DNA from: CAYLMM01 sp964384825
GTDB taxonomy: Bacteria > Krumholzibacteriota > Krumholzibacteriia > LZORAL124-64-63
NCBI GenBank assembly: GCA_964384825.1
Contig: CAYLMM010000046.1
Coordinates: 1-20,317 of the forward strand
Length of the DNA: 20,317 nt
Direction of reading: 5' to 3'
Shown here: one piece after another, positions 1 through 9,040 of the stretch
How positions within the stretch are numbered: position 1 is the first letter of the stretch
Layout of the letters: every line of letters starts with the position of its first letter
Notes under the pieces: model-generated
What the model was told of the DNA's origin: nothing
The model's database searches: none
The model's input: only the letters and a program-made list of their open reading frames with translations
Made by a program: the position numbers and the translations under genes

Positions 1-818
1 AGCCGCTGGTCGTCGATCCCCGCCTGAAGCTGATCTCGTTCACCGGCAGCCCGGAAGTCGGTTGGGGCCTGAAGGCCAAAGCGGGACGCAAGCGCGTCGC
101 GCTGGAGCTGGGCGGCAACGCGGCCTGCGTCGTCGACTACGACAGCGACCTGGACTACGTCGTGCCGAGGCTGGTCTCCGGCGCCTTCTACCAGTCGGGC
201 CAGAGCTGCATCTCGGTCCAGCGGATCATCGCGCACGAGGCGATCTACGGGGAACTGCGCGACCGGCTCGCGGCCGCCTGCGCCGAACTCAAGAGCGGCG
301 ACCCCCGAGACGAGGACACCTTCCTGGGCCCGCTGATCACCGAGGACGACGCGGAACGGGTGGCCGCCTGGATCGCCGAAGCGGTCGACGGCGGCGCCAA
401 GGTGCTGTGCGGCGGCCGGCGCGACGGCCCCTTCCACGACGCCACCCTGCTGGAAGACGTGCCCCGCGACGCCGTCATCTACCGACGCGAGGTCTTCGGC
501 CCTGTCGCCACGCTGGAATCCTTCGTCGACTTCGAAGACGCGATCGAGCGGGTGAACGACTCCGACTTCGGCCTGCAGGCCGGCGTCTTCACACGCGACA
601 TAGGCAAGGTGCGACTGGCTTTGCGCAGCTGCGAGGTGGGCGGCGTGGTCGCGGGCGACATCCCGAGCATGAGGGTCGACAGCATGCCCTACGGCGGTGT
701 GAAGGCCTCGGGCTTCGGCCGCGAGGGAGTGCGCTGGGCCATGCACGAGATGACCGAGGAACGTCTGCTGGTGATCAACGACAACTACTTCGCCCGGACG
801 GGGAAGGACCGATCATGA
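1..818 (+). CDS. Aldehyde dehydrogenase, C-terminal part (5' end outside window)
   Basis: NAD(P)-dependent oxidation of an aldehyde to the acid. The reading frame is open from base 3 to the TGA at 816-818, so the N-terminal part of the gene lies off the left edge. Visible family marks, in order, are the cofactor-site segment FTGSPEVG, the ELGGNAA motif carrying the general-base Glu, the catalytic Cys in GQSCIS, EVFGPV, and the C-terminal block MPYGGVKASGFGREG followed by EMTEERLLVI. The last block is typical of the broad ALDH superfamily, in the lactaldehyde/phosphonoacetaldehyde-type branches. The substrate cannot be told from this fragment. The stop codon overlaps the ATG of the next gene (ATGA), so translational coupling is likely. 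Family assignment is very secure; subfamily is not. Confidence 0.95.
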   Translation, partial: PLVVDPRLKLISFTGSPEVGWGLKAKAGRKRVALELGGNAACVVDYDSDLDYVVPRLVSGAFYQSGQSCISVQRIIAHEAIYGELRDRLAAACAELKSGDPRDEDTFLGPLITEDDAERVAAWIAEAVDGGAKVLCGGRRDGPFHDATLLEDVPRDAVIYRREVFGPVATLESFVDFEDAIERVNDSDFGLQAGVFTRDIGKVRLALRSCEVGGVVAGDIPSMRVDSMPYGGVKASGFGREGVRWAMHEMTEERLLVINDNYFARTGKDRS

Positions 819-1483
819 AACGACCGATGATGATCCTGGCCGCGGGCCTGATGCTCGCGTGGGGTGGCATCTGCGCGGCCGAGGAGCCCGACGCGGAGAC
901 GGCGGCGCAACCGGAGGCTGAGCAGTCGATGGTGCAGGAGGCGGAGACGCCGGCTCCGCCCCCGCCCGCCGATTTCGACGAGGCCGCCGTGGTCGAACGC
1001 TGCCGCGCCGCCGCCCGCCGACTGGGCGCGGGGTTGAAGAAGGCTCTGATGGGCGCGATGAAGCAGGGCGGCCCCGCCGCCGCGATCGACGTCTGCAACC
1101 TCGAGGCCCCTGCGATCGCCGACACCCTGGCCGCCGAGCTGGGCCTCGAGGTGGGCCGCACCTCGCTGCGCCGGCGCAATCCGGCCAACGCGCCCGACGC
1201 CTGGGAGCAGGCGGCCCTCGCGGAATTCGCGGCCCGCGTCGAAGCCGGCGAGAAGCCCGGCGAGCTGGAAACCGGCGCGGTCGCGGCCGGTCCCGACGGC
1301 CGGCCGGTCTACCGCTGGCTGCGCGGCATCGGCACCATCGGGCTCTGCCTGAGATGCCACGGCGCGGAAATGGACGCCGACCTGGCCGACCGCATCGCGC
1401 AGCTCTATCCTGAAGACTCGGCCGTGGGATTCGCCGCCGGCGATCTGCGCGGCGCCTTCACGGTGACCGTTCCGCTCGATTGA
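815..1483 (+). CDS. Exported DUF3365 (Tll0287-like) haem protein
   Basis: 222-residue exported protein. Residues 1-21 form a signal peptide ending near ICAAEE. A low-complexity Ala/Glu/Pro stretch follows to about residue 52. The rest matches the pattern of the DUF3365/Tll0287-like family: an N-terminal helical part, TSLRRRNPANAPD around 117-129, and a single haem-c site CLRCH at 178-182. DUF3365 proteins are periplasmic sensor or redox domains with one haem; their exact role is not settled. The ATG at 815 overlaps the aldehyde dehydrogenase stop by 4 bases and has no obvious Shine-Dalgarno of its own beyond the GGGGAAGGA ahead of it. The same frame is open far upstream, but that part lies inside the dehydrogenase and is not coding. 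A strong terminator follows. Confidence 0.85.
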   Translation: MKRPMMILAAGLMLAWGGICAAEEPDAETAAQPEAEQSMVQEAETPAPPPPADFDEAAVVERCRAAARRLGAGLKKALMGAMKQGGPAAAIDVCNLEAPAIADTLAAELGLEVGRTSLRRRNPANAPDAWEQAALAEFAARVEAGEKPGELETGAVAAGPDGRPVYRWLRGIGTIGLCLRCHGAEMDADLADRIAQLYPEDSAVGFAAGDLRGAFTVTVPLD

Positions 1484-1539
1484 CGGCTGCGGCGCGTCCG
1501 CGCGCCGCCACGGCGCCGCCGCGACATCGCCATCGCTTC

Positions 1540-1565
1540 GCCCCCGCCCGGCGGGGGCTTTTTTT
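1540..1565 (+). terminator. Rho-independent terminator after the DUF3365 gene
   Basis: A perfect 8-bp GC stem (GCCCCCGC at 1540-1547 paired with GCGGGGGC at 1551-1558) has a 3-base loop and is followed at once by seven T (1559-1565). It ends the aldehyde dehydrogenase/DUF3365 transcript. Confidence 0.9.
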
Positions 1566-1576
1566 CTCCCGGCGCG

Positions 1577-1600
1577 GGAACTCGGCCGCCGCCGGTCGTG
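1577..1600 (+). promoter_or_regulatory. Possible ECF-type promoter upstream of the PDZ gene
   Basis: GGAACT at 1577-1582 resembles the -35 element of RpoE-like ECF sigma factors, and CGTG at 1597-1600, 15 bases after GGAAC, could act as the -10 element. It lies directly after the terminator at 1540-1565 and 59 bases before the PDZ gene, where a promoter is needed. No sigma-70-like pair is evident in this spacer. The match is short and the sequence GC-rich, so chance is possible. Confidence 0.25.
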
Positions 1601-1658
1601 TTTTCGCCCGGGTGACCGTCTTTCCGACCCCTGATGCCCCACCCGGAAGGAGCAGGAA

Positions 1659-2729
1659 ATGAAACGCAGAAACGAGGCCTCCGGCAGGATGGCGCTGGCG
1701 CTCGCCGCGGCCGCGCTGATCCTGGCCGTCGGCGCCGGAGCGGCCCTGGCCAAGAAGGCCGACGCCGAGCAGGACGCCTGGCTGGGCGTGGTGCTCCAGG
1801 ACGTCCACCGCGACATGGCCAAGGCTTTGGAACTCGACGACGTCCGCGGCGCGCTGATCAGCGGCGTCGACGAGGAATCCCCGGCCGCCGAGGCCGGCAT
1901 CGAGGACGGCGACGTGGTGATCGCGATCGAAGGCGAGGAAGTCGCCGACGCCGACGACCTGGTGCGCCTGATCGGCGAACGCGAGCCGGGCGACAAGGTC
2001 GAGGTCGTCGTCCTGCGCGACGGCGAACGCAGGAAGATGAAGGTCGTCCTGGGCGAGAAGCCCGAACGCGCGGTCCGCCGCTACATCATCCGCTCGGACG
2101 ACGACGACCAGGTCTACGAATGGTACGGCCACGGCGAGGACTTCGACCCCGAGCACTTCGGCGAGGACTTCGAGGACATCGACGTCTACGTCGGCAAGGG
2201 CGGCGAAGAACTGATGAAGATGAAGATGTCGGGCGGCTGGTTGGGCGTGCGCCTGCAGAATCTCGGGCCCCAGCTCGGCGAATACTTCGACGTGAAGGAC
2301 GGACATGGCGCCCTGGTCGGCGAGGTCGTCGAGGATTCGCCGGCCGCCGAGGCGGGCCTGCGCGCGGGCGACGTGATCATCGAGGTCGCCGGCGAGAAGA
2401 CCGACGGACCCGGCGCGGTGACCAGGGCGGTCCGCAAGCGCGAGAAGGGCGACGAGGTGAAGATCGTCGTGGTGCGCAAGGGCCGCGAGAAGACCTTCGA
2501 GGTGACCCTGGCCGAGAACCCCGACCGCCCCGAGTGGAAACACTACGCCCCCCACGCCGGCATGAAGGACATCATGAAGCAGCACCGGATGCAGGAGCTG
2601 CGCCGCATGCCGCGCAAGGAACGCCGCATCGAGATCATCCGCGACGACGACGAGCTCGACGAATTGCGCGAAGAACTGCAGGCGCTGCGCGAAGAGTTGA
2701 AGGAGCTGCGCGAGGAGCTGAAGAAGTAG
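1659..2729 (+). CDS. Periplasmic tandem-PDZ protein with C-terminal coiled coil
   Basis: 356 residues. A basic N terminus and a hydrophobic Ala/Leu segment (about 11-31, ending ALAKK) form a signal peptide or anchor. PDZ domain 1 spans about 41-133 (WLGVVLQ, SPAAEAGIEDGDVVIAIEG) and PDZ domain 2 about 193-290 (WLGVRLQ, SPAAEAGLRAGDVIIEVAG). The two share the SPAAEAG..GDV core found in DegP/HtrA and CtpA PDZ domains. No trypsin-like or other catalytic domain is present. The acidic segment between the PDZ domains (about 145-190) is rich in Asp/Glu, and the C terminus (about 320-356) is a heptad-repeating REELQALREELKELREELKK coiled coil. The start is supported by GGAAGGAG 5-12 bases upstream. 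A scaffold or peptide-binding adaptor role in the envelope is inference. Confidence 0.88.
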   Translation: MKRRNEASGRMALALAAAALILAVGAGAALAKKADAEQDAWLGVVLQDVHRDMAKALELDDVRGALISGVDEESPAAEAGIEDGDVVIAIEGEEVADADDLVRLIGEREPGDKVEVVVLRDGERRKMKVVLGEKPERAVRRYIIRSDDDDQVYEWYGHGEDFDPEHFGEDFEDIDVYVGKGGEELMKMKMSGGWLGVRLQNLGPQLGEYFDVKDGHGALVGEVVEDSPAAEAGLRAGDVIIEVAGEKTDGPGAVTRAVRKREKGDEVKIVVVRKGREKTFEVTLAENPDRPEWKHYAPHAGMKDIMKQHRMQELRRMPRKERRIEIIRDDDELDELREELQALREELKELREELKK

Positions 2730-2762
2730 CGGCGATCGCGGCCAGGTAGAAGAGGCCGCGAA

Positions 2763-2800
2763 CGAAGAGGCCGCGGGCGCTCCGGCGTCCGCGGCCTTCG
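2763..2800. terminator. Bidirectional terminator between PDZ gene and metF
   Basis: The inverted repeat GGCCGCGGGCGC-TCCG-GCGTCCGCGGCC has one G-T mismatch, and its flanking CGAAG/CTTCG arms pair as well. T-rich sequence follows on the plus strand (TTCGTTCATT) and, more weakly, on the minus strand. It sits between two converging genes and can serve both. Confidence 0.7.
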
Positions 2801-2815
2801 TTCATTCCGGTGCCG

Positions 2816-3763
2816 TCAGATACCCAGATCCTCCAGGACCCGCGCCACCAGATCCACCCCGCTGTAGACGAAGAAATGCACCCCGGGCGCGCCGCCGGCG
2901 AGCAGTCCGCGGGCCTGGGCCAGGGCGTGTTCGACGCCGATCTCGCCGATCTCGGTCTCGTCGGCGGCCGCCTGCATCGCCTCGACCAGGTCCTCGGGCA
3001 GATCGACGTGGAAATGCCGGGGCAGGTTGGTCAGCAGACTGCGGCGGTTGATCACCTTCAGGCCGGGAATGATCGGCACCTCGACGCCCGCCTCGCGGCA
3101 GGCGGCGACGAATTCGAAGTAGCGCTCGTTGTCGAAGAACATCTGGGTGATGACGTAGTCGGCCCCCGCGTCGACCTTCTCCTTCAGCCTTTCGATGTCG
3201 AAGCGCAGGCTCGGAGCCTCGAAATGCTTCTCGGGATAGCCGGCCACCCCGACGCAGAAATCGGTGGGCGCGCTGCCGGCCAGATGATGCAGGAAGTCGC
3301 CGCGGTTCATGTCCGCGATCTGGGCGACGATGTCCCCGGCGTAGCGGTTGCGCCCGCCCTTGCGACCGTCCTTCCAGCCGGGCTGGTCGCCGCGGATCGC
3401 CAGCACGTTCTGGATGTCCAGGAACGAGAGCTCGATCAGGGCGTCCTCGGTCTCCTCCTGCGTGAAACCCGCGCAGAGCAGATGGGGCACCGTCTCGACG
3501 TTGTAGCGGTACTTCAGCGCCGCGCACAGGCCGAGCGTGCCAGGCCTTTTGCGCGTGATGTGCCGCTCGAAGGTCCCGTCGCCGCGTTCCTCGTACCAGG
3601 AATCCGCCGCGTGGTTGGTGATGTCGATGAAAGCCGGCCGGAACGGCATCAGCATATCCACCTTCGCGTGGATATCCCCTATACTCGAACCCCGTTCGGG
3701 GGGCGTCAGCTCGAAGCTGAAGAACGGGTCGTCGCGCGCGGCGATCAGTTCGCTGATCTTCAT
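2816..3763 (-). CDS. metF: Methylenetetrahydrofolate reductase
   Basis: 315-residue cytoplasmic flavoenzyme that reduces 5,10-methylene-THF to 5-methyl-THF, the methyl donor for methionine synthase. Family marks are FSFELTPPERG near the N terminus (the Glu of the SFEF/PP motif), FIDITNH, a VLAIRGDQPG segment equivalent to the LRGDPP motif, DFCVGVAGYPEKH, ADYVITQMFFDNERYFEF and VPIIPGLKVI. Length fits the bacterial family (about 290-315). The frame stays open upstream to 4192, but the family N terminus begins at the ATG at 3763, which has AAGGAA about 9 bases ahead. It is divergent from metH, so one intergenic region can control both halves of the methyl-transfer step. It ends at a terminator shared with the converging PDZ gene. 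Confidence 0.95.
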   Translation of the reverse strand: MKISELIAARDDPFFSFELTPPERGSSIGDIHAKVDMLMPFRPAFIDITNHAADSWYEERGDGTFERHITRKRPGTLGLCAALKYRYNVETVPHLLCAGFTQEETEDALIELSFLDIQNVLAIRGDQPGWKDGRKGGRNRYAGDIVAQIADMNRGDFLHHLAGSAPTDFCVGVAGYPEKHFEAPSLRFDIERLKEKVDAGADYVITQMFFDNERYFEFVAACREAGVEVPIIPGLKVINRRSLLTNLPRHFHVDLPEDLVEAMQAAADETEIGEIGVEHALAQARGLLAGGAPGVHFFVYSGVDLVARVLEDLGI

Positions 3764-3866
3764 GATTTGATGTTCCTTGTCGGAGGCCGGGTGTCGGCCC
3801 GGAAGATAACCGAGATCCGCCGGTTCCGCATCACCGGCACCATAACCCGGACAGGCTGGTGGGCCG
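3764..3866. promoter_or_regulatory. Divergent metF-metH control region
   Basis: 103 bases must hold the start signals of both genes. I see the metF Shine-Dalgarno (AAGGAA, minus strand) and two small inverted repeats: CCGGG/CCCGG at 3787-3791 and 3798-3802, and GCCGGT/ACCGGC at 3819-3824 and 3833-3838 with an 8-base loop. The metH ribosome site is poor (GGTGGG). I cannot pick convincing -35/-10 pairs, and the spacer is too short and lacks recognisable core sequence for a cobalamin or SAM-I riboswitch. Confidence 0.45.
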
Positions 3867-7265
<3,399 letters not shown>

Positions 7266-7464
7266 GAATCCGCCGCCTGCCCGGCGCGGCGATGGCCACG
7301 AACCCGAAATCGATCCTGGCCGGTCATATTCAAGATTTCATGGACATGAGATCCGTTTCATGGGAATCTGCATCGTCGCGATGGTCGGACGTTCTCGCAG
7401 TCCGGCCATTTGCGGCGCGTCGCGCGGTTTCCGCCCTTTCTCGCCGAAATTCGGGAGGATTCCA
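7266..7464 (+). promoter_or_regulatory. Leader of the caspase-like gene, with repeats
   Basis: This 199-base spacer holds no gene I can support. TTTCATGG occurs twice, at 7336-7343 and 7356-7363, exactly 20 bases apart (about two helical turns). The first copy also lies in the inverted repeat TCATG-GA-CATGA (7338-7349). Further on, ATGGTCGGA (7381-7389) can pair with TCCGGCCAT (7401-7409), giving a 9-bp stem with one wobble. These could be operator or leader structures. No clear promoter hexamers were found. Confidence 0.3.
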
Positions 7465-8307
7465 TTGAAGAAACTACTGCTGCTCTCCGTACTCGTGCTG
7501 GCGGCCGTCCTGGTCGGCTGCGGCGACGACAACGCCGTCGCCCCGACGGCCGAAACCGACCTGGCCGACGGATCGGTCTTTCAGCGTCCTGAGTTCATCG
7601 ACACGCGTCCCGAAGCCGTCCAGCTGCAGAACACGCTGGCGGCCAAGGACGTCTTCGGGGTCAAGCCTGTCGATGACGCCAAATCCGGCAAGTACGCCCT
7701 GGTGATCGGCATCTCCGATTACGCGGGCACCGCCAACGACCTGAACTACTGCGACGACGACGCCCAGGACTGGAAATCGCGTCTGCAGTCCGAAGGCTAC
7801 CAGGTGACCACGCTGATCGACGGCCAGGCCACCGCCGCCGCGATCCAGGCCGAGGTCGCCGATCTGGTGGCCCTGAGCACCGCCGGCAACGAGATCGCGC
7901 TGACCTACTCGGGCCACGGCTCGCGCGGCAAGATCGTCACCGCCGACCTGACCTACATCACCGCCGAATGGTTCGGCGGCATGTTCGACGGCTGCGGCAG
8001 CACGAAGATGGCCTTCGCCTTCGACGCCTGCCAGATCGGCGAGATGGCCACCGCGCTGAACGCCAACGGCCGGGTCATCGCCGTCGCCTCCAACAAGAAC
8101 CGCTACTCCTACGACGGCGACGCAACGATGCAGAACGGAGTGTTCACGTATTACCAGATGGAAGGTTTCGACGACGTCGGCTTCATCTACTACGAAGACG
8201 ACTGCGCCTACGCCGTCCAGAAGATGTTCGACTGGGCATCGCAGTACCGGGGAGTGAAGGTGGCGCCTTCCTACACCGACTCCTACGTCGGCGATCTCGA
8301 CCTGTAA
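7465..8307 (+). CDS. Caspase-like (peptidase C14) lipoprotein
   Basis: 280 residues. Translation most likely starts at the TTG at 7465, which has GGGAGGA at spacing 5 and gives a clean lipoprotein signal (KKLLLLSVLVLAAVLVGC, lipobox Cys19). ATG codons further upstream in the same frame give a long N terminus without a signal. The mature part holds a caspase/metacaspase p20 fold: KYALVIGISDYAGTANDLNYCDDDA (strand 1 and acidic region), ALTYSGHGS with catalytic His151, and AFDACQIGEM with catalytic Cys189. Both dyad residues are present, so it should be an active cysteine peptidase, tethered to a membrane and facing the periplasm or surface. Prokaryotic metacaspases cleave after Arg/Lys, but the specificity here is unknown. 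A terminator follows, so it is probably monocistronic. Confidence 0.88.
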   Translation: MKKLLLLSVLVLAAVLVGCGDDNAVAPTAETDLADGSVFQRPEFIDTRPEAVQLQNTLAAKDVFGVKPVDDAKSGKYALVIGISDYAGTANDLNYCDDDAQDWKSRLQSEGYQVTTLIDGQATAAAIQAEVADLVALSTAGNEIALTYSGHGSRGKIVTADLTYITAEWFGGMFDGCGSTKMAFAFDACQIGEMATALNANGRVIAVASNKNRYSYDGDATMQNGVFTYYQMEGFDDVGFIYYEDDCAYAVQKMFDWASQYRGVKVAPSYTDSYVGDLDL

Positions 8308-8360
8308 GAACCCGCCCCGCAACGGCGGAAACGCGCGACATCTCCATCGGTGGAGAACAG

Positions 8361-8392
8361 GGTCGGCCGGGAAACCGGCCGATCCTTTTTTC
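8361..8392 (+). terminator. Terminator after the caspase-like gene
   Basis: GGTCGGCCGG (8361-8370), a GAAA loop, and CCGGCCGATCC form a stem of about 10 bp with one wobble, followed by TTTTTTT at 8386-8392. A smaller perfect hairpin, TCTCCA-TCGG-TGGAGA, lies just before it at 8341-8356. Confidence 0.9.
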
Positions 8393-8466
8393 GTCCGCCG
8401 CGACTGGCCCCCCGCCCCCTGTTCCCGTATGATCTGGGGAAGACCACGATCAACGAGGAGTCGAAC

Positions 8467-8946
8467 ATGCATTCGCCCCGCATCATCATCATCATGCTTC
8501 TGGCCGCGTCCGCCCTGCTCGCGCCCGCCCCGTCGTCCGCACAGTGCGAGGAACCCGGACCCGCGATCACCGGCGTCTGGGAGTGGGCGAGCACCTACAA
8601 CGGCGCCACCGGCGAGACCAGCACCCCGGCGACCGAGGGCTACACCCTGCAGTACGAGTTCCTGGACACCGGATCGGTGAACATCTACTCCGACGAGCGT
8701 TTCCAGATCCGCCGCGTCTACGTCATCGCCTGCGACTCCACCCGCTTCTGGGGATGGGACTGGGTCGTGCGCGGCGGGGTGCTGACCCAGGCCGACGCCC
8801 GCGTCTCGATCTCCGATGCTGCACCCCGCGTGCTTACCTTCGAGGAGGACTGCAGCGACTGCTACGTCTTCACGTACGTCGAGCGCGGGCCGATCGTCGC
8901 CGACGCGCCGACGACCTGGGGCGCGATCAAGATGATCTTCGACTGA
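8467..8946 (+). CDS. Small secreted lipocalin-like protein
   Basis: 159 residues. The signal peptide covers about 1-26 (RIIIIMLLAASALLAPAPSSAQC), with Cys at the mature N terminus but no classical lipobox. The rest is strand-rich: ITGVWEWASTYNGATG opens it, a TPATEGYTLQYEFLDTGSV stretch follows, and TFEEDCSDCYVFTYVE lies near the end. The G-x-W opening plus alternating strands resembles small secreted lipocalin-like proteins common in Bacteroidota-type genomes. A CxxC pair (DCSDC) and two other Cys could form disulfides. The start is chosen at the ATG with GAGGAG 7 bases ahead. A possible -10 TATGAT lies at 8428-8433 without a convincing -35. Sppa-like gene follows after 94 bases with no terminator, so co-transcription is possible. 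Function unknown. Confidence 0.75.
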   Translation: MHSPRIIIIMLLAASALLAPAPSSAQCEEPGPAITGVWEWASTYNGATGETSTPATEGYTLQYEFLDTGSVNIYSDERFQIRRVYVIACDSTRFWGWDWVVRGGVLTQADARVSISDAAPRVLTFEEDCSDCYVFTYVERGPIVADAPTTWGAIKMIFD

Positions 8947-9040
8947 CCACCGCACCGCCGGTCCCGAGCCCGGATCTGGGCGATCGCGTCTCGATGGGGT
9001 ATGCTCCCGCGGAACCGTTCGCTCCATCCGGGAGGACCCG

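Noticed and set aside
3764..3866. SAM or cobalamin riboswitch in front of metF or metH
   Set aside because: The spacer is short and I see no SAM-I core helices and no B12-box. Only small hairpins are present.
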